Shown here one piece after another: positions 27,818 to 35,611 of a stretch of 39,879 nucleotides of DNA. The position numbers were made by a program, and so were the translations under genes. Source of the DNA: a virus. The number at the start of each line of letters is the position of its first letter. Position 1 is the first letter of the stretch. A model generated the notes under the pieces. The model was not told where the DNA came from. It did not search any database and saw only the letters and a program-made list of their open reading frames with translations. The stretch lies in IMG/VR virus record IMGVR_UViG_3300030102_004626, positions 1 through 39,879 of that record; one strand, given 5' to 3'.

Positions 27818-28824
27818 ATCTTCTTCCATTTGTTGATTTCTAAATACGCTTGCAAACCTCTGAAGGTTCTGGTTTTTATGAATCCCATAATATCATGGTA
27901 TCCTGCAAGCACCATATCGTTGATGTCTTTCTGTTTCAAATCATCGGGCCATACAACAACATTATAATTTCGATCTGCTGATTTGTACATCCTCTCTACT
28001 GTATGCTTATTTCTTGGTTCGTTATCATAGATAACAGTTGTAGTAGTTGGTTCCAGTTTGAGTAGATTCAAATCTGCACCAGCAACTGCCAAACAGTTGT
28101 CCAAGAAAAGTGAATCTAGTGGACCCTCAACGACATAGACATGATCTTCGTAGTTGATTCGGTCAAGTCCATAGATCTTCTCTTTATCCTCAGCAAGTTT
28201 TAAAGTGATGTACCTAGGCGTTTCCTTACCGAAAGCTCGTCCTTGGTAAGCAAACATTTTTCCAGACTTGTCAAAGAAGGGTATGACGAGCCGTGGATAG
28301 TCTATATTTATACTTTGAAATTTCTCAGGAAACATTGACCTAGACCACTTGTAGAAGTTCTCTGCAAGATAAAGTTTATCCAAATGTTTCTCTGGAATTT
28401 TCCTGTGTTCTATATATGCGAAAGCAGGATGGTCTTTTAGATCACTGAACTTTTGTAGTTCAGTCAACTCTTTGTTCTTTGGAGTATTGAACTTTGGGGC
28501 TTCAAACTCAAAAGGAACTTTGTCTGGAATCGGTGTATTTCCTCCTGTTTGATTGTTCTTAAACTTCTCCATCGTATACTCCTTATGAAGCATACCATCT
28601 ATTGTCTTGAGGAAGTTATTGAAGGTGTGTCCTGCGCCACAATTATGGCACTTGAAAAAGTAAGAGGCTTTCTTTTTGTAGATGTATCCTCTCGTTTTGT
28701 CTTTTCGTTTATGGGAATCGCCACAAATGGGACAACGAAAGTTCCAAAGATCGTTTCTTACTTTCTTAAATCTTTCAAGCCTAGATATACATAGATTTAT
28801 GTACTTCTGATCAATATAACTCAT
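27814..28824 (-). CDS. gp61: DNA primase gp61
   Basis: A 336-residue DnaG-type primase. The N-terminal zinc finger is FRCPICGDSHKRKDKTRGYI with CHNCGAGHTF as its second pair; the Toprim core is YEDHVYVVEGPLDSLF and VAGADLN, with a late DDLKQKDIND acidic site. It makes primers for lagging-strand synthesis with the gp41 helicase, encoded at the right edge. T4 gp61 is 342 residues. The stop overlaps the RNR start. An internal sigma70-like promoter lies in the gene above. Confidence 0.92.
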   Translation of the reverse strand: MSYIDQKYINLCISRLERFKKVRNDLWNFRCPICGDSHKRKDKTRGYIYKKKASYFFKCHNCGAGHTFNNFLKTIDGMLHKEYTMEKFKNNQTGGNTPIPDKVPFEFEAPKFNTPKNKELTELQKFSDLKDHPAFAYIEHRKIPEKHLDKLYLAENFYKWSRSMFPEKFQSINIDYPRLVIPFFDKSGKMFAYQGRAFGKETPRYITLKLAEDKEKIYGLDRINYEDHVYVVEGPLDSLFLDNCLAVAGADLNLLKLEPTTTTVIYDNEPRNKHTVERMYKSADRNYNVVVWPDDLKQKDINDMVLAGYHDIMGFIKTRTFRGLQAYLEINKWKKI

Positions 28825-28839
28825 TATGTAAAGGGAGTG

Positions 28840-29139
28840 TTACTGGAGCGCTCCAAATGTTTGTAACGCTGTCATTGCAAAAGTTAATGCGAGAAGGACT
28901 CCACCCAAAGTGTATTTCCACTTCTCAAGTCCGCCGATATCCTTCTCATTTTCATCTATCTTATCACAAAGTTTTTCAAATGTCAAGTTTATTTCGTCAG
29001 AGATTTCTCTTTTCATGGTACTCATACGAGAATGTACCTCCTTAAAATCTTCTCTATTTTGATTAACGTGCCCTTCAAAAGATTCTGACATTTGTTTGAT
29101 CTGTTCTTTGAGCACTGCAATTTCTGCTTCTACGTTCAT
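28840..29139 (-). CDS. Coiled-coil protein with C-terminal membrane anchor
   Basis: A 99-residue protein. Residues 1-70 are a charged coiled coil (EIAVLKEQIKQMSESFEGHV, MKREISDEINLTFEKLCDKI) and 74-97 a hydrophobic segment (WKYTLGGVLLALTFAMTALQ). The layout resembles XhlA-type proteins associated with phage holins, though the match is only topological. It overlaps the next gene by four bases (ATGA). A sigma70-like promoter lies inside. Confidence 0.7.
   Translation of the reverse strand: MNVEAEIAVLKEQIKQMSESFEGHVNQNREDFKEVHSRMSTMKREISDEINLTFEKLCDKIDENEKDIGGLEKWKYTLGGVLLALTFAMTALQTFGALQ
28958..28986 (-). promoter_or_regulatory. Internal sigma70-like promoter before the primase gene
   Basis: TTGACA (28981-28986), 17 bases, TAAGAT (28958-28963) on the minus strand, within the coiled-coil gene. 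The -35 box is followed by TTTG, as in the other early promoters. It could give separate expression of primase and RNR. Confidence 0.45.
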
Positions 29140-29750
29140 CTAATGGATTTCATAGCAAAGGATTGCATGGCCATGAAACCCTTTGAGTTTTTATTGATCA
29201 TTTCTTTAAACTTAGACTGATTGTCTTTGTTCAAAGCATCATAAACTTTAACCATGGCACTTGCAGTAAACATATCTACAGATGCTGTCTTTTTGTCTTT
29301 AAACTTCACTTTTTGCATCTGTTTATTCTTTACGATATTTCTGAGAACATCCAAAACATCCTCATTGATAGTAATCATATCTTGAGTTTGTTGAAGAACT
29401 TGCTCTTTTATACGAGACAATTTTCCCCACTGTCCACCACCATTTCTGTTGAAACGAATACCCCGAACAGCACCAGTTGTTGCATTTTGAAGAACGATCA
29501 CCCCTTGATGATTTCTTTTAGCCCAATCATAAATTTTCTTTTGATGAGTATCGGCCAGATCTAGATACTTAGACCATCTCTCAAACTTTGTTTTTCCATT
29601 TCTGAATTTGTGAAATACCTCATCAGAGACTTTGAAAGTTTCATACTTTCTTTTTTTCTTACTAGCAGGTATTCCCATATTTGGTGCAAAATCTACACCA
29701 CCGCCTGCAGCAGTCATTTCTTTCATATCTTCTACGATTATCTCAATCAT
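29136..29750 (-). CDS. Conserved phage protein, possibly virion-associated
   Basis: A 204-residue basic protein. It begins MIEIIVEDMKEMTAAGGGVD, with an IVE|D sequence that would fit a prohead-protease site, and continues with GIPASKKKRKYETFKVSDEV and a helical C-terminus (MFTASAMVKVYDALNKDNQS). The family is unknown to me beyond occurrence in related phages. Overlaps with both neighbours put it in a translationally coupled block. The packaged-protein idea is weaker here than for the MKxF proteins. Confidence 0.65.
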   Translation of the reverse strand: MIEIIVEDMKEMTAAGGGVDFAPNMGIPASKKKRKYETFKVSDEVFHKFRNGKTKFERWSKYLDLADTHQKKIYDWAKRNHQGVIVLQNATTGAVRGIRFNRNGGGQWGKLSRIKEQVLQQTQDMITINEDVLDVLRNIVKNKQMQKVKFKDKKTASVDMFTASAMVKVYDALNKDNQSKFKEMINKNSKGFMAMQSFAMKSIR

Positions 29751-30330
29751 TTATATCCTCCAATGAAACGTATATTTTTTTGTTACTTTTTTGATGAATT
29801 ACAGGAAAGATATCTACACCTAAAACTCTGTCAGATGGTGGAGTATCTTCGATTGCTGTTACCTTGTCACCTTTCTTTGCATCTATTTCATCATCATCAG
29901 CTGTAACCATGTCTTTGAGTGTATACTCTCCAGCAGGTAACATATTTCCAAATCCAACCACCTCTTCAGAAATCGAATCTTGGTAGTTAATCATATTGTT
30001 CTCCATCAGATGTTTGGTTATCTGAGGCTCATCCAATCGAATACCATAGTGTTCCCTTAGCAGAAACAGAGCTGTCGCATAAGTTCCTATCTGAGTTCTG
30101 ACTAGAGGAATTTTACTGAGTATCCTTTTGAAGTTGAATACTAGACGATGTAATAGAGTAAATGCACTCTTCTCATCAGATGACTCTACTTTCTTATTAG
30201 TCCTTTTTCCATTCTTATCGATTATTCCTAATTTGTAGGCTTCTTGTTTATCCCAAGGAGTCACTAGTAACTTGAGAAACCTATAAGTTACGAACAAATC
30301 AACTGCACGATTTTCATGTAAAGGAGTCAT
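29743..30330 (-). CDS. Conserved T4-like phage protein of unknown function
   Basis: A 195-residue protein containing FLKLLVTPWDKQEAYKLGII and FTLLHRLVFNFKRILSKIPL, a pattern that recurs in marine T4-like phages next to the gene below 30689. The middle is helical and basic and the C-terminus acidic, with DDDEIDAKKGDKV. It has no catalytic motif. The start overlaps the upstream stop (ATGA), as for most genes of this block. Confidence 0.7.
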   Translation of the reverse strand: MTPLHENRAVDLFVTYRFLKLLVTPWDKQEAYKLGIIDKNGKRTNKKVESSDEKSAFTLLHRLVFNFKRILSKIPLVRTQIGTYATALFLLREHYGIRLDEPQITKHLMENNMINYQDSISEEVVGFGNMLPAGEYTLKDMVTADDDEIDAKKGDKVTAIEDTPPSDRVLGVDIFPVIHQKSNKKIYVSLEDIND

Positions 30331-30689
30331 AACTCTAATAATTTTTGTGTTACCAGTTCATCACTCTTTACATGAGCAAGATCATTCTCTGGCATTATGT
30401 TTAAAAATTCCATAAAACTTTTTAGTGCAGGCCAATGGTCCATCTCAATCTTGAAGAACAGGAGAGTAGATGTGGCTTCTGCACCAAATAAGTTATTCAG
30501 GATTATAATATGATTCAAGAGAAGTCGCTCTTTAAGTACACCAGAGTCTTTATATTTACGAAAAAGTCTCTTGATGTACTTAAATCGCTTCATATCATCG
30601 TAAAATTCATTGATACCTTCACAAGACGGATTGTGATAATGCTTGATCGCATACAACACAATGTTGTCTTTGGTCAAATTGTCGAACAT
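30327..30689 (-). CDS. Conserved T4-like phage protein, DUF7207-like
   Basis: A 120-residue helical protein: YAIKHYHNPSCEGINEFYDD, KRFKYIKRLFRKYKDSGVLK and RLLLNHIIILNNLFGAEATS. These match a widespread small protein of T4-like phages (DUF7207-like). It always seems to accompany structural or prohead genes, but its function is unknown. It is coupled to the gene below by an overlap. Confidence 0.75.
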   Translation of the reverse strand: MFDNLTKDNIVLYAIKHYHNPSCEGINEFYDDMKRFKYIKRLFRKYKDSGVLKERLLLNHIIILNNLFGAEATSTLLFFKIEMDHWPALKSFMEFLNIMPENDLAHVKSDELVTQKLLEL

Positions 30690-30694
30690 GGAAG

Positions 30695-31147
30695 TTAGAT
30701 GTCTTCCTCGTCCATTGTATCTGAATTTCTTACGATCTCTGCTTCGACCATTGATTTTCCATTACCACTTGGAGTGCAAGTCACCATAAGTGAAATACCA
30801 CCTTCAATGTGTCTCGAAATCCCATCATCTTCTTGAAATTCACCATACGGATTATTATCACGATTTACTCCAAAAGCTCCAGCATTATGTCTCATTGCAA
30901 ACATAGTGGTTCCAGACTTATCTAAATCCATCATTTCAAAGTAGTAACCGATCTTACTCAAGTTGGTTTGTAGTCTTTTGACCGCAAGAGTTGGATTCAG
31001 TACTTCCTGTTCTCCAATGGACCCAACATAAGCATTCAAGGCTTCCATTGCTGTCTCAGCATTTGGAAGCATCTCATAATCATCGTATTGTACTTGAGCA
31101 GGAGTAAACTTAGTCGCCTCTTCAAGATGTTGTTTGAATGTCTTCAT
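30695..31147 (-). CDS. Protein with capsid-targeting-like N-terminus
   Basis: A 150-residue protein beginning MKTFKQHLEEATKFTPAQVQ. The MKTFxxxLE start resembles the T4 internal-protein capsid-targeting sequence and offers a protease site after LE or LEE. The rest is a compact mixed domain (YVGSIGEQEVLNPTLAVKRL, IGYYFEMMDLDKSGTTMFAM) with no recognised fold. It may be a head-internal protein. It overlaps the coiled-coil gene above by 26 bases. Confidence 0.7.
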   Translation of the reverse strand: MKTFKQHLEEATKFTPAQVQYDDYEMLPNAETAMEALNAYVGSIGEQEVLNPTLAVKRLQTNLSKIGYYFEMMDLDKSGTTMFAMRHNAGAFGVNRDNNPYGEFQEDDGISRHIEGGISLMVTCTPSGNGKSMVEAEIVRNSDTMDEEDI

Positions 31148-31328
31148 TTCCTTCCTCTATGAGAGAGATGAAGTGGTCACACTGCTGTTCTGCACCCGAA
31201 AGTGCATTCAGATTGTTGACCAACTCCTGTCTCTTAGTATCTAACTGAGTGATTGTCTCTCTCAGTTTGTTTATGTCCTCCTGTATGGCGGACTTTCTTG
31301 TTTGTATCGCTTCAAGCGAAAGTTCCAT
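31122..31328 (-). CDS. Small coiled-coil protein
   Basis: A 68-residue helical protein. EAIQTRKSAIQEDINKLRET and LDTKRQELVNNLNALSGAEQ show the heptad pattern of a coiled coil. It is acidic at the end. The overlap with the following gene and the position between virion-type genes suggest a small assembly or scaffold factor, but nothing more can be said. Confidence 0.6.
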   Translation of the reverse strand: MELSLEAIQTRKSAIQEDINKLRETITQLDTKRQELVNNLNALSGAEQQCDHFISLIEEGNEDIQTTS

Positions 31329-31355
31329 AATGTCTCCATTATATAAGGTTAATTA

Positions 31356-32243
31356 TTAACTAGCGTCTACACCCTTACCATATCCAATGGCATTCCAACG
31401 GCCGTTTGTAAATAGTAAAGTTACAGATTCACCATCTGCATTGAAAACAATTGTAGTATCCGCTGCTGCTCCATAATTTGCAGGAGTGACAGTTGCTGCT
31501 TGACTAGATGATATAGCTTTTGCAACTAGAATCTTTATTTGACCCTGAGTACCATCTGCAAGACTAAAATGACCAGCACTAGTAGTGTTTGTAGCAGTCA
31601 AATGAGCAATCGGAGTAGTTACAGGAATTACAGTTTTAGAACCAGTTGCTCCACCTGTCAGATCGTCAGGGGTTGATGTAAAACCTAACCATCCTGCAAG
31701 ACCAGCAGATGCTCCAGTTGTACCATCAGCCGCAACATCTAGCATATAACTTGCACTTGGATCATTTTTTCCAATACCTACTGAGTGATTTGGGGCATCT
31801 GTATGGACCAAAATTCCTGTATCACTATAGACCTGAAAATCAACCGCGGCCGAGTCTCCGTTGATCTTGACATAGTTCACGTTTCCGTTTCCTGAGTCAT
31901 CTGAAGAATCAACAAAGATTGCTTGTGCAGAATTATTTGACTCTACACGAAAGTCTATGAACTCATTTCCACTTTCATTGACTACAACTGTTGATTCAGC
32001 ACCTCCAGCTGGAGTTGCATTTGGAATGTCTACCTTGAATGCCGAGATTGAAGTTGTAGGTCCAAATTCAAAATTAGATGTACCTACACTGGATACTGGT
32101 GTATCTATTCGAGCAAACAAGTTTGCAAGTGTGATTTTCTTGTTTACTGGTGATGAGCTGAAATCTATAATATGTAACAAGTCTGCAGCTGCTTTACCAG
32201 TACTTGTTAATTCGGTTAAAGCTGTTATCTTTTTATCAGCCAT
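31356..32243 (-). CDS. Virion structural or fibre-like protein
   Basis: A 295-residue beta-rich protein. The N-terminus MADKKITALTELTSTGKAAA is followed by DLLHIIDFSSSPVNKKITLA, a pattern of phage structural and fibre proteins that attach to the particle. The C-terminal domain (AKAISSSQAATVTPANYGAA, VTLLFTNGRWNAIGYGKG) resembles small domains found at the ends of such proteins. Few charged residues, many Ala, Gly, Ser and Thr. A GC hairpin separates it from the gene above. Confidence 0.75.
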   Translation of the reverse strand: MADKKITALTELTSTGKAAADLLHIIDFSSSPVNKKITLANLFARIDTPVSSVGTSNFEFGPTTSISAFKVDIPNATPAGGAESTVVVNESGNEFIDFRVESNNSAQAIFVDSSDDSGNGNVNYVKINGDSAAVDFQVYSDTGILVHTDAPNHSVGIGKNDPSASYMLDVAADGTTGASAGLAGWLGFTSTPDDLTGGATGSKTVIPVTTPIAHLTATNTTSAGHFSLADGTQGQIKILVAKAISSSQAATVTPANYGAAADTTIVFNADGESVTLLFTNGRWNAIGYGKGVDAS

Positions 32244-32268
32244 AATTCTCCTTTAAAATTAATATGAA

Positions 32269-32288
32269 CCCCCCATGTTTCAGGGGGG
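32269..32288 (-). terminator. GC hairpin between two virion genes, possible terminator
   Basis: Six G-C pairs (CCCCCC/GGGGGG) with an 8-base loop, followed on the minus strand only by TT. The lack of a T-run makes it a weak terminator. It may instead regulate the relative levels of the two virion proteins or act as an mRNA stabiliser. Confidence 0.5.
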
Positions 32289-32315
32289 AATTGTACTCTA
32301 GGGACTCTAGATCAA

Positions 32316-32954
32316 TTATGATGAAACTGTAATTGCAACTGCTGATAATCCCGACAATACGAGTGAAGCGGCGACTGTGTTCCCAGCAGCTGCGGCTTCA
32401 GTATCAACTATTGTTCCACTGTTGAGAACAATATTTGATCCACCCAATGTCAGAACATCAGTATTACCTAAACCAGCACTTGTCTTCTCAAACCTCAATT
32501 GGTTTTTTGTCGAACCAGTTGCTGTGTAGGAAAGACGATGTGTACCATATCCTCCACCAGAGGCATTATTGTTGGCAATGTCAACGTAAGGTACACCACC
32601 TGAAGTATCTACTGTTACTTCTTCATCGTATGTGATTTCCACAAGTATTCTTTGTGTTCCATCACCAGCAGTCATATCTGTAGTTGCAGTATTACCTACA
32701 ACAAATCTCATTTTAGTAACTGTAGGAGCTCTTAACCCTGTAGTTGAAGATGTTCCTGCAAGTCCTCTAATTGCAATCAAGATTTCTGGATCTGCATTTG
32801 CATTTCCATTTCCTGAAGCAGGCGTTCCGGCTTTCATAACCCAACCATCATTAGTTGCGTATGAATCACCTCTATTATAATCGGAATTTTCATCCGTTGG
32901 CAGATACTTCGGTTTATTAGTTGCTGAAGCATGTGCTTTTCCCCATAGTGCCAT
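32316..32954 (-). CDS. Virion structural protein with Ig-like segment
   Basis: A 212-residue protein that begins MALWGKAHASATNKPKYLPT, as several small virion proteins of marine T4-like phages do. The middle (QRILVEITYDEEVTVDTSGG, PYVDIANNNASGGGYGTHRL) resembles a bacterial Ig-like or SwmB-type repeat, and the C-terminus is Ala/Gly/Ser-rich. It is the first gene after the late promoter at 32982, consistent with abundant late expression. It may be a decoration or neck protein; the exact role is not resolved. Confidence 0.75.
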   Translation of the reverse strand: MALWGKAHASATNKPKYLPTDENSDYNRGDSYATNDGWVMKAGTPASGNGNANADPEILIAIRGLAGTSSTTGLRAPTVTKMRFVVGNTATTDMTAGDGTQRILVEITYDEEVTVDTSGGVPYVDIANNNASGGGYGTHRLSYTATGSTKNQLRFEKTSAGLGNTDVLTLGGSNIVLNSGTIVDTEAAAAGNTVAASLVLSGLSAVAITVSS

Positions 32955-32981
32955 GGCGATCTCCTTGTAATTTGTTGTTAA

Positions 32982-32989
32982 TATTTATG
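32982..32989 (-). promoter_or_regulatory. T4-type late promoter for virion genes
   Basis: CATAAATA on the minus strand, 28 bases before the ATG at 32954, with an AAGGAG site between. It overlaps the end of the HAD phosphatase gene. Confidence 0.75.
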
Positions 32990-33515
32990 CAAAACCTAAA
33001 TTCTTGAGTCTTGCAATTGTTCTATTTACACTGGTATGGTGGATGCCAATCCCACCCTTCGCTTCCCATTCTCTAATATTCTTCGGGTGGTCATCCACCA
33101 GAATGTTTGGGGCTTGTGTCCGTCCATCCCTTGCAAATTTCTGTTTCTCTGATCTCATGACCAGATTGATTCTACCTCTTGGTAGTGGTTCTACATTTTT
33201 TTTCAACCATTCCTCTTTCCCTTTTGCAGAATTAGGCTCGGTTCTAGCGTATGCAGACATAATGCTAGGTTCATAGGGTTTCAAAAAGTTCCAGAGTTTC
33301 TTAGATCCAGGCATCCACTCCAGATCTCTCCAGAAGTTTTCAGTCTGACTAATCTTGTTCCATCTCTCAGGCTTTGGAACATCACCCAAAGGTTTCCCAT
33401 GTACTTTCATGGCACCCTTCTCAAGATTGACAAGAACACCATCCATGTCTAGATAAACATGAGGTAACTCAGATTTGAGTTCATACTCGACTAGGAAATT
33501 TGAGAGTTGTTTCAT
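32985..33515 (-). CDS. HAD-family phosphatase with capsid-targeting-like N-terminus
   Basis: A 176-residue protein. After MKQLSNFLVEYELKSELPHV it has the HAD nucleophile motif YLDMDGVLVNLE (Asp nucleophile and Asp acid two residues later), then the basic KGKEEWLKKN segment, and motif IV ILVDDHPKNIREWEAKGGIG. This is the layout of 5'-nucleotidases and the phosphatase half of polynucleotide kinase-phosphatase. The leader ends LVE, which fits a prohead-protease site. It is coupled to the gene above (ATGA). Substrate unknown. Confidence 0.85.
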   Translation of the reverse strand: MKQLSNFLVEYELKSELPHVYLDMDGVLVNLEKGAMKVHGKPLGDVPKPERWNKISQTENFWRDLEWMPGSKKLWNFLKPYEPSIMSAYARTEPNSAKGKEEWLKKNVEPLPRGRINLVMRSEKQKFARDGRTQAPNILVDDHPKNIREWEAKGGIGIHHTSVNRTIARLKNLGFA

Positions 33516-33781
33516 CTTCTAGCTTTCATTCCACCAGATTTAACTTTAGTTACAGTAGTTTTGGATCTCTTAGTTGCTCTTGCGATCTCTTCTGGAGATC
33601 TTGCAACTTTCTTTCCTCCTACTATTTTTTGTCTAGCAATACCCTGAGCATTTCTCTGTATACTTTGTTTCTTCACAGCCAACTTTTTTCTCTTCATTTT
33701 TTGGTCAGTTGTCATGTGCTTTCTGATTGGTCCACGTACCACTTTTGTAAGTTCTGCAACCAATTCTGTAAATGTTTTCAT
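33512..33781 (-). CDS. Small basic protein with capsid-targeting-like N-terminus
   Basis: An 89-residue protein with ATG at 33781: MKTFTELVAELTKVVRGPIR. The leader offers LVAE and then the protein becomes strongly basic (KMKRKKLAVKKQSIQRNAQG, TKRSKTTVTKVKSGGMKARR), as expected for a DNA-binding internal head protein. Start and stop overlap both neighbours. Resemblance to T4 internal proteins is in size, charge and leader, not in sequence. Confidence 0.7.
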   Translation of the reverse strand: MKTFTELVAELTKVVRGPIRKHMTTDQKMKRKKLAVKKQSIQRNAQGIARQKIVGGKKVARSPEEIARATKRSKTTVTKVKSGGMKARR

Positions 33782-33969
33782 CAACTCTCTTCTGGATTGA
33801 TAACCACTTTATCTTGTGGTTTCTTAGTAAATGTCTTTTTTCCTGAAACCGGCTCTGGATCTTCACCCTGCTTTGCTTCAGTCCAAAGATTCACTGAACG
33901 ATCTCTTGAGAGAGTATTCATATATGCATTCATCTGTAAGGCTAAATCGTGATCTTGTTCTTTACTCAT
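33781..33969 (-). CDS. Small protein within the head-cargo block
   Basis: The preferred start is ATG at 33969 (MSKEQDHDLALQMNAYMNTL), overlapping the nucleotidyltransferase stop (ATGA); 62 residues. It is polar and has no capsid-targeting-like leader. The C-terminus reads PVSGKKTFTKKPQDKVVINP. The function is unknown, but tight coupling shows it is expressed with the cargo proteins. Confidence 0.6.
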   Translation of the reverse strand: MSKEQDHDLALQMNAYMNTLSRDRSVNLWTEAKQGEDPEPVSGKKTFTKKPQDKVVINPEES

Positions 33970-35207
33970 TGCTTCTTCTCCTTGTTGTATTGAGCCCATG
34001 CGATTGCGTAAGGTGCAGATGGGTCATCGAATTTTTTCTTTAACGCTTTTACTACTTTCTCCTTCCCCGGCGGAGCAACCTCAGGCATCTTCTGATCCAT
34101 GAGGTTTATATATGTTGATAACATAGATGCATAACTCTGTATTTTTAATGGATTCAAACCAGCATCCATCATCTTCTTGTATATCGCAGAAGCGACATTC
34201 ATTGGTAACTTAAACTTTTGTGCCAGTTTAGATACCGATTCTTTAGTCATCTTGACTTTCTCACCAGGCGTAATCTTCTTTGTATGTCTTAGATACTCAG
34301 GAGTGCCTGCTTCATAAGCCTCTCTCCTATACTTTTCCCAAAGGTTCCTATTCTTGAGAAAATGAATAGCATCTGGGAGTTTATTACTCTGACTTTCAAT
34401 CTGCCGAGCATCCTCCAACCAAACCTTGTGTAGAGAAAAATCTTCCTGAACTATGGTAACATAGTTTGTTCCACGTTTAACAACTTCTCCCTTATAACCA
34501 TTCTTCACATCTTCAACCCATTCTCCGATAGTGAATAATAGGTTCTGAAAATATTGCTCTCGTACAAACTCTATATCGTTCATCTCTGATACAGGCTTGA
34601 AGGGTTTGATCTCCCTCGAAATACCCATACCTCTACGAACATCGTTGAACAGTTGAGTACCATCATATCCTTTTGGTAATCCCAACTTGAACGAATCATA
34701 ATCCCCGCTACCAGCCGCAGCTCTCATCTTCGATGCAGACATTCCTGTAACACCCTCTGCATCTGGATCTCGCTCTCCAGCACTAACTACTTTAATCTCT
34801 GAATAACTGTAGTATCCATGCCGTCCATTGACTCCATTATATTTGTCTAAAAGGTTCTGGAAATCATTGACACGATCACTACCTACAACCATGACTAATC
34901 GATCATGATCATTTAAATGTACTGCAACGTCAATTGCAGTTCTCAATGCAGATATAGAATCTTGCCCTCTCATTTCTTTTGGAAACATCTTGGACAAATA
35001 GTGCATCTTCTGAGTATGGGTCAGAGGATTCTTCTTTTTATCCTGTGAGTGACTACCAAAGATATGTGCTTTACCACCCTCTTTTCTTGCAACTCTTGTA
35101 GTTGCTTGTAGTAACTTTTGATGTCCAATCGTAGGTGGATTGAACCTACCGAAAGTAAAGACAGCAGTTTTACCTACTGCCTCTACAAATTGAGAAAACT
35201 TCTTCAT
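33966..35207 (-). CDS. Nucleotidylyltransferase (NMNAT/NadR-like) with capsid-targeting-like N-terminus
   Basis: A 413-residue protein. MKKFSQFVEAVGK is followed by TAVFTFGRFNPPTIGHQKLL, the HxGH-type motif of adenylyl/cytidylyltransferases (TIGH here), then VVGSDRVNDF and GMSASKMRAAA, equivalent to the ISSTxxR motif. So residues 10-190 form a Rossmann nucleotidylyltransferase as in NadR or NadM. Residues 200-413 are a separate helical region ending with PSAPYAIAWAQYNKE. The FVE|A site lies in the leader. The natural substrate could be NMN, but a nucleic-acid or cofactor substrate is also possible. Confidence 0.85.
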   Translation of the reverse strand: MKKFSQFVEAVGKTAVFTFGRFNPPTIGHQKLLQATTRVARKEGGKAHIFGSHSQDKKKNPLTHTQKMHYLSKMFPKEMRGQDSISALRTAIDVAVHLNDHDRLVMVVGSDRVNDFQNLLDKYNGVNGRHGYYSYSEIKVVSAGERDPDAEGVTGMSASKMRAAAGSGDYDSFKLGLPKGYDGTQLFNDVRRGMGISREIKPFKPVSEMNDIEFVREQYFQNLLFTIGEWVEDVKNGYKGEVVKRGTNYVTIVQEDFSLHKVWLEDARQIESQSNKLPDAIHFLKNRNLWEKYRREAYEAGTPEYLRHTKKITPGEKVKMTKESVSKLAQKFKLPMNVASAIYKKMMDAGLNPLKIQSYASMLSTYINLMDQKMPEVAPPGKEKVVKALKKKFDDPSAPYAIAWAQYNKEKKQ

Positions 35208-35611
35208 GTAACTTCTGCGTTTTTCTTTGCTTTCAATTCTGCAGCTCTCTGCGTATGTGCTTTCTTAATGACCTTTGCAAATTTCTTTGCAAGTGCCTTA
35301 TACTTACCACCCATTTTCTTTGCTGCTTGATCTGCTCTTTTTTCAAGTTTTTCTTTCTGGGATACAGAAAGATCTGCAAGATCCTTACCTTTCCCAGCTA
35401 ATTTTTGCATTACAAATTGTCTTGCTCTCTTCATCCCTTTCTTCAAGGCAGCATCTTGAGATAAAGCTTTGAGTTTGTTTTTTTCTTTTCTGAATTTAGT
35501 AGACGCTTTCTTTCCAATGATCTTGAGTCTTCTTGCCATGGCTTTTCTTGTCCCAAGATCAATTTCAGATATTTGATCTACTTCATCTCTAAACTCTTCA
35601 AAAGATTTCAT
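35204..35611 (-). CDS. Basic protein with capsid-targeting-like N-terminus
   Basis: A 135-residue protein: MKSFEEFRDEVDQISEIDLG, then a highly basic helical remainder (RKAMARRLKIIGKKASTKFR, KKMGGKYKALAKKFAKVIKK). The acidic leader followed by a strongly basic body mimics the T4 internal proteins, whose leader is removed by gp21. The body could bind and condense DNA. It is coupled to both neighbours by overlaps. Confidence 0.75.
   Translation of the reverse strand: MKSFEEFRDEVDQISEIDLGTRKAMARRLKIIGKKASTKFRKEKNKLKALSQDAALKKGMKRARQFVMQKLAGKGKDLADLSVSQKEKLEKRADQAAKKMGGKYKALAKKFAKVIKKAHTQRAAELKAKKNAEVT

Noticed and set aside
28305-28312. TATAAATA on the minus strand inside the primase gene
   Set aside because: It lies mid-gene and about 450 bases before the next start codon, so it is probably a chance match.
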